Positions 10,801 through 20,640 of a stretch of 64,000 nt of DNA are shown here, piece after piece. The stretch comes from Skeletonema tropicum. Lineage: Eukaryota; Bacillariophyta; Thalassiosirophyceae; Thalassiosirales; Thalassiosiraceae. Location: NCBI GenBank assembly GCA_037178625.1, contig CM074130.1, positions 1,178,001 through 1,242,000 on the forward strand. Direction: 5' to 3'. The notes below the pieces were generated by a model. That model saw only the letters and a program-made list of their open reading frames with translations, had not been told where the DNA came from and did no database searches. Numbering within the stretch: position 1 is the stretch's first letter; every line of letters begins with the position of its first letter. The position numbers and the translations under genes were made by a program.

Positions 10801-12993
10801 GTAGAGAATGGAGCAAAGTGGACATTGGGTCATTTCTTCAGAGCGTTCGAGACTGAGCACGCCCAAAGGGGATCTACACGAAATAATGCTGTTGCCTTTG
10901 AAGACTTTGCCAAGTGGTATACAGAAGGAGGCTACGCCGTGGCTCCTTGGCTGGAATTGTTGGATTTACAAAAGTTCCTCTCGTTAATTGGGGATTTCCA
11001 AGGACAGCAACAACCTCAGCCTGCTGTTCCTGCCGGTGTACCTCAGGGATCCCCAGCAGATGTATTGTTCACATTCCCTCTGGCGAAAGAGCGAAGCTTG
11101 GTAGTCTTGCGTGATGACGCTCACTACGTTCGAGCAGTTGTTTCAGAGATGGGACTTTTGTCATTGACAAGTGAAGACATATGGGCTACACTTTCAAAAG
11201 ACGTTACAAAGAGGTTGGGCATAAAAAAGAGCGCAGTCGTCCCCGTGGATCAAGCTTCATTTGTTGATTGCATGATGAGAATTCTTTCAAGGTCAAAGAA
11301 GCCACCGCAAAAGTCATCTTGGGCCAACTTTTCACCGGAGGAGACTTTGAAGAACTTTTTTCTCAGCTTTGATCTCATGCAGGTGAATCAAGTACCATTG
11401 AATCAGCTTATGTGTGGGCTAACGCTCCTCTGCGGCGGAACAAAAAGCAGCAAACTGGGTTTTGCATTTGGCTTGTTTTGTGGTGATGGCAAGAGCGGAA
11501 AGAAGAAGATCCAAACAATGGGCCACGGCGACTTTATCCAATTCTTCCGTTCTTTCCTTATTGTCATGTTCTCATGCTGCAATCAGAGTTTAAGTCTCAG
11601 CGCAGATACAGTCAGCCAATACATCTCGGATACTGCGCAAGCTGTCGCAGATGCAGTCATGAAATACTGGAAAGCCAAAAAAGTAGAGAAAGTGAAATTT
11701 GACCATTTCAGCAAGTGGTACAACGAAGGTGGCTTCCAAATGGCACCTTGGCTGGAATTGCTCGATTTGCACTAAGTGGGTACTGGCCGATGACGTAAAA
11801 GTACCAGCCGCAGCTTTACCAGCCGCAGCTCCTTCGGCTCCTCCGATGCCGGCATCATCGAAGAATACTGTTCCGGTGGTACACGCGCCGATTAACAACG
11901 CGCCGATAAACGCGTCCGACTATGGATAGAGATATATTTAATGCGTTGGTGGCGAGCCCGAATCCGAAGGACAGGGTTTCCAACGTGGCACCATCTCCGT
12001 CCCCTAATGACAACGTCCCCCCTCCCCCAGATGACTCTCTACTACTGAATTTGGTGGATGAAGATGTTGATATGGTAAGATTACTTGGGCGATTGCTCAA
12101 CAATTGATTTCATGCAATCCTCTCACTCAAAACTAACGTTCTTCACGTATATCCAATCTCAGGATTTCATTTTACAACACGAATCAGGTGGTGGAAATGA
12201 AGCTATTGCATTTGATGATCCAGTATCTAATGATCAAGAACCACCACAACCTGACCCAAAAGACTCTCTCAAATTTCACTTACTCACCAACGATCCTCAC
12301 CGTGGTTACATAATCTCGATAACGCCAAGTCAGGTAGACCTCCTGAACCGAATAGTCACTAGAACAGGACTTTGCCAAACTGAGGCAGCAGCAATTTGTA
12401 ATTTCATCATGATTGATTCCAAATCACGAAAGTTGGTCAACCTTACAAAGAAAGCATACGACAACGCTATGCAGCGGATATTTACACATGCATTCAAGAA
12501 TATACCTGGTGCTGTGTCAGAATCAACCAAGCAAGAACTGTCTACGTTTTCAGAGGAGCTGTTCAAATGGTTCGATAGGTCAGGCAACAAGAAAATTCGA
12601 GCTCTTGAGTTCGCTTGCGGCTTTACTGTCATGTGTGGCGGAAGTAAGAGCGACAAGCTGGAACATATCTTCGAAATTTTGGATCAGGACAATGACTCTC
12701 TCGTTTCCAAGCAAGAAATTATCCTATTCGTGCAGTCCTTCTTGGTAATACTCATGGGTGTGTCATCATCATTCTCGCACATCGATGGTACACCCAGTGC
12801 AACTGACGTGGCATCAGTCGCCAGGGCAATCAATGCTGGAACAGAATGGGCTGCATCTCAAGTCTTTGACGCGCTGAAGCCAAAAGATGACAAGCTGTGC
12901 TTTGACGACTTTGCCGATTGGTATACCAAGGGTGGATATCAAAGTATACCCTGGTTGGAACTGCTAGATTTACGGAAGTGGGTGCTTGCATAA
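7816..12993 (+). CDS. Giant repeated EF-hand protein with many +1 frame steps
   Basis: Start ATG 7816 (ACCATGG). The first third (to about 9170) is Ala/Ser/Thr/Asn/Gln low complexity. Then a diatom repeat module recurs about four times: a helical pre-domain, an EF-hand pair near FxxLCxGxKSxKL with a D-x-D loop, a long helix FxxSFL, and the signature FxxWYxxGGxxxxPWLELLDLxKW (about 9830-9900, 10905-10975, 11705-11775, 12905-12985). Loops such as LDQDNDSLVSKQE suggest Ca2+ binding; partner unknown. One clear intron is 12075-12162 (GTAAGA to CTCAG). Otherwise the frame moves +1 at about 7976-8016, 8806-8854, 9410-9461, 10490-10515, 10544, 10650, 11773 and 11921. At 10650 the step falls inside an EF loop (DVDKN, then GYLTQRG) and at 11773 inside LLDLH/KWVLA. 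Removing 8 bases and the intron leaves 5082 nt, 1693 residues. Confidence 0.7.
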
Positions 12994-13150
12994 TATGTGT
13001 TTCTTTTCTTCATGATTTATGTCTATCTGTAAACACTATAAAAATTTTGTTACACTGTAGAATTCAACGGATAAGGAACTTGATTGAGTACTGTTAGCAA
13101 AGCATCTTTCAAAAATTACTTTGTATTTGGCAGATATGGTAGTCAATGAC

Positions 13151-14488
13151 CTAACCCTTCGTCTTTGTCACGGCGATATCCGTCATTTTGTGTGTAGCCG
13201 ACCCTCGTTCCAAAGGCTTCTGTTGCGTCTCATGTTCCTTCCACGCAATACCATAGATAATTTGAGCCGATGCAACAATACCAGCATCACCATCCTCCTC
13301 CTCATGATCTTCTTCTTCTTCGGCAGAGTACAACTCATTATACAAACACGCCGCCCCAACAAACGTTCCAAGACCAACCCTCTCCTTCCGATTCAAACAG
13401 GCATTCCCTTCCCCCATTCTGTTAAGATGTTCCATCAACACCATCATATTCGGATATCCAATTTGAATATCATCTACATCAATAGTGGGCAACTTAAATC
13501 CCGTCCCAGTTAACAAACTCCCCACATTGGACAAGTCCACATACGGTCCCAAATGTGTCGATACACCCCCCGTCCGTTCCAATTCGGCAAGTACCAATGA
13601 GGATCGTAATTCGGGCAAAGTATTCCCACCCGGTAATGCAAATAGTAGACACCCATCCGGTTTGAGCACTCGTTTGATTTCGGTAAGTAACCGTGGTAAG
13701 TCGTTGATCCAGTGGAATGCCATGGAGGATAGGACTAGGTCGAATGTACCGTCGGGGAAGGGGAATGGTCCTTCTTCTTCTGTGACTAGTTTGTACGTTT
13801 CACATATGGTTTTTGTTGATGATACTGATGAGTCATTAGTTGTTGTTGTTGTTGCTTTTTCATGATCATCATTCCGATGAAGCATTGCCGAACAAGAATC
13901 CAATTGAACCAATTTTCGTACCCCACCTCTTCCACTGTAAAATACATCATTTGTATCACTACTACCACTACTATCCATTAATGACAACTCATCATCATCA
14001 TCATCATCAAGATCCACACCTCCATTATCTATAATAGCCTCATGAACAAATCCAGCACCCGCACCAATCTCCAATGCCAATGGAAAACCACCCTCTCCAT
14101 TTTCACGAATGTTGATATCATCCAATCGATCGACTAATCGGTGGGCTATCTCTCTATGAAAATAATCGTAGGGTAATATTGTATCATTATTATTGTTGGT
14201 GTTGTGGATGTTGTTGTTGTAATGATAATGTTGTCGACACGATTCTGCAGCGCGAGTACGTTGTTTTAATTTGACGGAACGATCGAATGGAGCTGTTTCG
14301 CTGCCCCCGGAGGAGGTGCTGGAGAAGAAGTGATTGTGCTGTGCAGAAGGAGGAGGATGTGATGATTGTTGTTGTGGACCTACACCGCCACCAATACGAC
14401 TGTAGGAGGTAGACACAATCTGAGGAGCGGCTGTATTATGCCGGCGTAGTATTAGGCTGCCAGCACGTGCTCCGTGTTTTGATAGCAT
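13151..14488 (-). CDS. NDUFAF5: NDUFAF5-like complex I assembly methyltransferase/hydroxylase
   Basis: Single exon, 445 residues from the ATG at 14488; the frame is open further upstream only from a GTG. The N terminus is basic and Ser-rich (ARAGSLILRRHNTAA), as for a mitochondrial presequence. The class I AdoMet fold is visible: LALEIGAGAGFV (motif I, followed by an acidic insertion), a later FDLVLSSMAFHWIND, and LKPDGCLLFALPGG. The NDUFAF5 end is very clear: LPELRSSL.LAE.ERTGG, DIQIGYPNMMVLMEHL, RMGEGNA and ERGSAT. The family acts in the mitochondrial matrix on NDUFS7 during complex I assembly. Asp/His/Asn runs make it longer than animal forms. No frame problem, in contrast to neighbours. 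Confidence 0.88.
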   Translation of the reverse strand: MLSKHGARAGSLILRRHNTAAPQIVSTSYSRIGGGVGPQQQSSHPPPSAQHNHFFSSTSSGGSETAPFDRSVKLKQRTRAAESCRQHYHYNNNIHNTNNNNDTILPYDYFHREIAHRLVDRLDDINIRENGEGGFPLALEIGAGAGFVHEAIIDNGGVDLDDDDDDELSLMDSSGSSDTNDVFYSGRGGVRKLVQLDSCSAMLHRNDDHEKATTTTTNDSSVSSTKTICETYKLVTEEEGPFPFPDGTFDLVLSSMAFHWINDLPRLLTEIKRVLKPDGCLLFALPGGNTLPELRSSLVLAELERTGGVSTHLGPYVDLSNVGSLLTGTGFKLPTIDVDDIQIGYPNMMVLMEHLNRMGEGNACLNRKERVGLGTFVGAACLYNELYSAEEEEDHEEEDGDAGIVASAQIIYGIAWKEHETQQKPLERGSATHKMTDIAVTKTKG

Positions 14489-14984
14489 GATGTTGTTGGT
14501 TGTATTAGCCTGCACACTACTCTATTGGCAGGTAGACTCTCAGCTACTCTCAGATACAGATATATAGATCAAAGTGCTTCGAGCATTTTGATGAGCTTGG
14601 AGTCAGCGCAAGAGAGCGCAAGGCCTCAGGGATAGAGGGCCTGTTGGCGTGCCCACAACATGTCATGTGCGTGTGGGGAGAGGGTTCCAGGGGATTTGGG
14701 GTCGTTTTGAGGGTATGATTTGTCTTTTACGGGTATAATATAGCTGATTTATACCCGATTATCCATTGTTGTCGGGCCCACGGGGCGCCCCCCGAAGAAT
14801 TTTTTGGATCAGTTAAAAAGCGGCTCAAAAATGGTTGATTCTGAGCTTATCAATTTCTCCTAATAAATAAGTACATACATTTTATTTGTAGATTTTCTAC
14901 GTGTCTCTATGCATTTTAAGCGTTTCGCTTAGACTACTTATCCCCATCCAGAGCAGATGATGATGTTGTCGTGAAGATGTCACT

Positions 14985-15225
14985 AGGCCTTTGGATATAG
15001 GGGGGCGAGGGGGGAGCCCCCCGATATTAAGGGCCCTGATCTGGCGGCAAAATCGTCTAAATGGGGGTAAAAGGTCCAGAGTGTACTCCTATTAGCCAAC
15101 ATTTGGCAGCTTTAGACTGAAATCACGGGAATTTCGCTAACAAACCGCCCCCCCTCTCGCCGGGGGGAATCTGGGGGGAATCTCCCCGATAAGGGGTAGG
15201 CTAGCCCCCTATATCCAAAAGCCTC
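14985..15225. repeat. Short inverted-repeat element (candidate MITE)
   Basis: The left end AGGCCTTTGGATATAGGGGG near 14985-15005 is matched in inverse orientation by CCCCCTATATCCAAAAGCCT near 15205-15225. The interior is G/C-run rich and has a local stem (GGGGGGAGCCCCCC) near 15010. I did not find a certain target duplication. Confidence 0.5.
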
Positions 15226-15232
15226 TAGAGAC

Positions 15233-15790
15233 CCCCAGCGATAAAGGCCGTGCGCCGCGCCAAAATCTTTGTTTTTTGGAACCGGAGCCTTTTTTCAATT
15301 TTTTTTGTTAGTGAAATGCTCTAGCTTTGGGCCACAATGGCCAAAATTATATTTTGGGGAGTTGCCGAATATGCTTTTCCAGTATCACCATCCTTTTGTC
15401 GACCATAATGGGGGTTCTATACATGTGTTGGCTGTAAAATAATTCCAATGCTCCGCTGAGAAATGCATGTGAGAGTCCACTAGCTTTTTGCTGCACAAAT
15501 TTGGCAGGCCATCAGCCATCAAAGCTAGTACCAAGCTAGAGAGCACCTTCAAATGCATATCTCGACGAAAATATAAGGCTTCACCACCTGCCCCTCAGTA
15601 TATACACTCTCATAAAAGTCACTTCAAGGATAGTAACTCGGGACAAGCATGTAAACCACTTCCCTGAAACTTAATTTTGGCCACCATGGCCCAAAGCTAG
15701 AGCGATTCACTAACAAATAAATTGCGGGAAAGGCTCCGGTTCCAAAAAATCGACGCGCACGGCCTTTATAAGCGATTGCGGTGCACGAGA
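15233..15790. repeat. Long imperfect inverted repeat, arms about 120 bp
   Basis: The left arm at about 15235-15355 (with TTTGGAACCGGAGCC and GTTAGTGAAATGCTCTAGC) reappears inverted at about 15670-15790 (GCTAGAGCGATTCACTAAC, GGCTCCGGTTCCAAA). The roughly 310-bp interior has no coding signal. It looks like a foldback element. Confidence 0.65.
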
Positions 15791-15855
15791 AAGGGGGAAA
15801 TCGGTGTTTCGGTCAAAAATCCCACCACCCGCCACAACACAACACACCATGATGT
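15767..15855 (+). repeat. Repeat matching 18630-18735 in opposite orientation
   Basis: TATAAGCGATTGCGGT followed by GGTGTTTCGGTCAAAAA and CACCATGATG is found inverted near 18620-18740 (TTTTTTGACCGAAACACC, ACCGCAATCGCTTATA). The pair flanks the retrotransposon remnants, suggesting one composite element of about 3 kb or two copies of a repeat in opposite orientation. Confidence 0.6.
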
Positions 15856-16079
15856 TGTTGTTTTTGTTGTACTTAATGCCCATCCTGTGTCCTCGGCCAT
15901 CACCATAGCGGCCGCAATACATGGAATACTTATTAAGACGCTCACTAAAACAAAGTTTGTATGCCGCAGAGTCAGTTTCAATACCTACGGAGCGTCAAGA
16001 CCTTCAATCTGACACATGCTTAGATGTGTCCAGTGGCCTTGGTGGAGGGTAGATGACATCGAAAGAATAGGAGGCTTAA

Positions 16080-16554
16080 CCACCCAGCGTTGTGCCGCCT
16101 CCCATTGATATCAATACCAACATAATCAATGGGATAAGAATAATAAGGAGTACGCGCGTCATTCGGTGTTGCGGGCGTCACCAGGCCAAGCGATCTTCGG
16201 TAGAGACATTTTATTTGATATACCATTACTTTGCGATTGGTATGAGGTCTCAAGTGGGCAGGCGCCGTCAGCAGCTGGTGGATCGTTCCAATATACGACG
16301 ATATACGTGAAAACAAGCGTCGAGTTCCCTACGACTATACTGTCGGTCAGAAAGCCATGATCATCAAGGCAACTGACGGGAGCCATCTTCCGAAGCCGGA
16401 GGATGTACATGATGGTCCTTATGAGGTTAGTCAAGTGTTTACGAATGGAACAGTGCGACTGCAACGAGGTGCTATTAATGAGCGTCTCAATGTTCGAAGA
16501 TTGACACCCTACTTCGAAAGCGACGGAGATGGGAGTTCTGTACATGAAGAATGA
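16080..16554 (+). pseudogene. Retrotransposon integrase C-terminal remnant
   Basis: Translation in three successive frames gives the typical diatom pol end: RSTR, then LRASPGQAIFGRDILFDIP, then GRRRQQLVDRSNIR, then ENKRRVPYDYTVGQKAMI and GPYEVSQVFTNGTVRLQRG, ending in INERLNVRRLTPYF. This is the end of an LTR-retrotransposon integrase (Ty3/gypsy-like by my reading). No protease, reverse transcriptase or LTR pair is intact nearby. The frame changes are +2 near 16155, +1 near 16250 and +1 near 16310. It is a fossil. Confidence 0.75.
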
Positions 16555-18865
16555 AATCGTAATATGCCTTTGTACAGGATGCAATCCTTGGGAAAGGGGT
16601 TCTCGAGAGATTGGTCGTTTATGCTATTGAGCGAAATCTATGTTATTTGAAAGTCTTATGCAATGCCGATGAATTAAATTCGATAAGATTGTGATCTGTT
16701 GGATGCTTCACGGAGGTTTTTTTGCCGGTTGGTTTTCCTTTCTTTAAGATCTCGTTTTGTGCACAGCTCGGGGGAGAATTTCACAGGGAATGGGTTGTGC
16801 CTGAGTAAATCTTTGTCTTTGACCCACTCGAGGTGAACTTGTTGCTCTCCAGTTTCTTCTTCCTACTCTTATTTCCCTTCCCATTAGTCACAGGTTGGTT
16901 GGCTCTAGCATCTTCGCCGTTACATCTGCATCACTACGGACTGCGATCTGGGGAAGTAAAGCTGATACAGCAACGTTCGTTATCACTTACCACAGATAAT
17001 GCCGCCTCTGGGAGGATCCACCAGACGTACTTTAAATTTACCCTACTTATTTCATCTGCACGTTACTCTGTGTCCTGTGTGTATCATGTATCATGCAACA
17101 TCTGATAAATAATATCGATGCAATTCATATCCTCATCCATCTTCTGTTTCACGTCTCTTTCTATGCGTCAACTTCATCTGCTTCGTTGGCATCCCTCATC
17201 TTTTCTATTCTTTGCGTGGGCACCACTTCTTGAAATTCATACTAGTCGGAATAGGTGGGCATGAATGCGCAAAGACCATCGCATGCACAATGTCGTTTGG
17301 CTTGTGCAAGACGCACGGATCTTTGGTCAAACGTCGTTTGACTTGTTTGTAAGACGCACGCCGAGAAGAAACAGAGTCAAAGAATGGCTGCGGAAGAGGA
17401 CAAAGCGTAGTTGTGTTAATATGCACCATCGTGAGTGGAAGACAAGATTACACGTCGCTATTCAAACTTGGGGTTCACTTTATCTCTAAGATCATCACAA
17501 GACATCTCACCTTCCATCTTGGCAGTTCCTACACAGACTGAATAAGTATCTAAGCCCCACTATCTTCCACCCACGCTCTCTATCAACACCCTTCTTTTCA
17601 ACACCAAACTTCTCATATTACCAAGAGCAATATGAAGTATTGTATAACGGATTAAATAACGTCAATACTGCTATGCTGAATATAACCTCCAGCACCACCC
17701 ATGCATTCAAGCATGAGAATGTCGAGCTAATCAATCACTCTCCCTCGCTTGACATTGTTATGTCTCATCATACGACCTTCATCCAAGTCGCAATCACCCC
17801 GCACCCGTTCGTCGTAACATCTACCGCAAACTTCACAAGCTACTGACAACTCAGTGTTATTACTGACCACTTCTAAGCCATCCTGAGAATGTCGAGTATC
17901 ACTCAGCACTCTCCCCTGCTTGACATTCAATCGTCGTACACTGACTTGCTACTTTTCCAATAAACACCCCTAGAAAGAATTATCTCCTCAGCCGAGCGTC
18001 CTACTCAGACAAAGTACATGCGCGTGCTGTACGGTGTATATCTTGGTGCACACCGATGGGTCATTTCTGGCACGAGTGTCTGAGACTGTAATAGTGGAGT
18101 TACTTTGGCGGCCACATCTGAGGACAGTCCAAAGGGATGGGACATGCTATCCCACCGCGGCTTCTAGAAAATGCACGATTTCATTCCAATATTAACAGGC
18201 AATTGACGCCAAAGTTCTTGATTGGTAGGAAGCAATTTACAGCAACAACAGAGAGGGTGTCAGATCGACTATTTGCAAGCTCCGTCGGTTCCCGTGCTCC
18301 GACACACGTGCGAAGTAGCTTTCTCCAGGGTGACAGATAACGTAGACCCCAAGACGACTTAGCCAAAACTTTTCTGTAATGCTTGATGATATGATCCACT
18401 GGGGCCATGCCAACGTTAACATCAAGAAGCCCCAATGCCTTTGCACTAGAAGTAATATTTGTACTCCATGGTGTTTTGTTGAGATTGAGTGTATAGATGC
18501 CCACTTTAGACAGCTATTATTAGCGGCCCAAAAGTGCAGTAGTTACTGACGGTGCCCTGTATTTTGATAGTACTGCCACAGTGGAAGCAAACCTACTAAC
18601 AAAGGCGGCCATCATGGTGTATGGTGTTTTTGTGTGGTTGGGGGTGAGGGGATTTTTTGACCGAAACACCAATTTCTCCACGTGAGTATGTACGATAGGA
18701 ATTAGTACTTTTCAAACCGACCGCAATCGCTTATATATATACGTAGTATCAGTGATACAGATTCGCACATAAGATGGGAACACACAGTTGAACTTGCTGT
18801 TGCTGTTGCTATTGGAGCTTACCTCGCATAAAGAACGCGAATCTAATCATCAAACCCAACCAAAC
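16555..18865. other. Repeat-rich intergenic region, no intact gene
   Basis: No open frame here looks like a gene. The region holds two near copies of a roughly 55-bp unit (about 17717-17775 and 17884-17930), a short repeated segment near 17285-17355 (GTCGTTTG.CTTG, AAGACGCACG), and the inverted copy of the 15767 repeat near 18630-18735. The last 130 bases should include the promoter of the acyltransferase gene. Confidence 0.5.
17717..17930 (+). repeat. Two direct copies of a short repeat
   Basis: GAGAATGTCGAG followed by an ACTCTCCC/GCTTGACATT block appears at about 17717-17757 and again at about 17886-17930. Role unknown; probably part of a decayed element. Confidence 0.5.
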
Positions 18866-20555
18866 ATGGCCTCATCATCGTCATCAACAATGCAATCCAT
18901 CGGCAGGTGGATAGGCAACAGCATCCTCTACTCCGAAACACTCGCATCGGATCAAAGGCTCCCCTGCATCACCTTCTCCATTGCGGGCAGTAGATACGGA
19001 TTACTGGCACCATCCCTTCAATTCTGGCTGGCATTAGGCGCATGTCTCCTGTTGGGTGCAATCTACAGTAGTATTCTATCCTGCATCATGTATAAATTCA
19101 TCATTCTTCCAAGGAAGAAGAAGAAGCATCAAGATGTGTCATCCACTACAACATCACTGCTCGTTGGATTTGGATTCATCGTGCCATTATGTGTCATCTA
19201 CCCCTATTACGGGATACACTTCTTTCTCATTAAGAATAAAGTGATTAAATTTCTCTTTGGGATTGCATCATTGACTACAGCATTTCGATGTTCGGAGGTA
19301 TGAAAAATGGATCTACAGTCTCAATCAACATGATGAGTGTGCCTTCTCATTATTTGCGTGTCTCTGCATTGACAACTCATTATCTTGCCTCATATTTCAA
19401 TACTGCACTCAGGCTATGTTTGGATTCTTACCAATTCATGTAGATGACTCCTTGTGGAATGTAATAGTTTACAATGCCTTTCCTGTGGAATGCAAATTTG
19501 ATAAACAAGGGTCAATCAAATCTACCTGGGCAAATGTTGGTTACTTCGTCAGAAATTTTGGTGTGAGCTGCTGTGTCTTGGGAATGTATTGTTCACTTCT
19601 TTTGTTGTATGATTACAAGTTGTATCCTACTGAGGAAGGTTCAGAGTTGAGAGATGTATCGCTTTACAATGCGTTGAATTGGCATCAGCTTGCCAATAAC
19701 TTTTCGATAGCAAGTGAGTAGAATGAGATGAGAGGTAGTTGACGTGTGTATATGGTTCTTCTATGCATTTGGTGTGTTTTTGCACGAATCATTGACACCT
19801 TTACTTTTAGTCCTCTTTCAGTTTTATTTGACAACATTCTCATATGCTATCAATGCTGTAACAAGTCTTTTTGGCCTTGTACAAATACCTATGATGCTGA
19901 ACCCAATATTTGAGAGTACAAGTTTGAGTGATTTCTGGTAAGATTCCAAATACTGTGCTGTGGAAGTTCACTCATTTTGATCCATTAAACCCTAGCACCA
20001 AATCTTCATCCCTCTGTTTCTCTCACTTCGTGCTTCGTCCTCAACCTCAACTGCTGCTGTATAGGGGAAGACGGTGGAAGTAAGTTCATGCTGTTGCACT
20101 TCTTGCTAGCTTGATTCCTTTCCTCTCTTACATTGTTATTGCATCCATTCAAAAATGAAGTTTGGTTGTACACGGCTTCCTCAAGCGAGGTGTTTACAAA
20201 CCTGTTCGTACCAAGTACTCGAGGTTAGCTGCTGCGACGGCAGCTTTCTTGGCGAGTGGTTTCTTTCACGAATGGTTATTATCCGTCACACTGTATCCAG
20301 ATTATGATAGTGATAGCATTGGAGAGTGCACACCCCCATCATGCTTTCGTCCAGGGTATGGTCGAAACACATTGTTTTTTCGTCTGGAATGCAGTACTCA
20401 TTGGAATAGAGTATGCAGTCAGCGGGGCGGCTGTGTTTAAGTTACTGAAGACTCACCTCCCTCGAACAATCATTTCACTTTTGGTAACGTGTACAGCACT
20501 CCCAGTGGCGCACTGGTTTACAAATGATTATGTTAGTAACCGATTTCTTCGATGA
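18866..20555 (+). CDS. Wax-synthase-like membrane O-acyltransferase (five exons, one of 15 nt)
   Basis: Exons 18866-19297, 19413-19713, 19739-19937, 20065-20079 and 20161-20555 join with GT-AG borders and consistent phases. Six or more hydrophobic segments cover the length. The family motif FWGRRWN spans exons 3, 4 and 5; the putative catalytic His lies in FLASGFFHEW. Relatives (MBOAT superfamily, wax synthase domain) transfer acyl groups from acyl-CoA to alcohols or diacylglycerol in the ER, making wax esters or storage lipid; substrate here is unknown. At 20324-20345 the frame moves +1 and the family-like end (LPVAHWFTND) follows. With one base removed the length is 1341 nt, 446 residues. 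The ATG at 18866 was chosen because further upstream the frame opens only with TTG. Confidence 0.78.
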
Positions 20556-20640
20556 TGGTCAGCTTGGATGGCCTATTATTATTAGACTGGACGAGTAAAA
20601 GACTAGCATCAAATGTAACATAGAGATCTAATTGCCCTGC

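Noticed and set aside
7976..11921. A single universal skip motif (codon ending in C, then T) at all +1 sites
   Set aside because: Fits many sites, but gnd 37661, zwf 39826 and EF 8806-8854 do not have it. Where the break is a stop codon, a skipped T is always possible, so the match is partly built in.
18181..18504. 107-codon minus-strand frame in the repeat region
   Set aside because: Could be a scrap of a retroelement but I recognise no motif; the opposite strand is also open.
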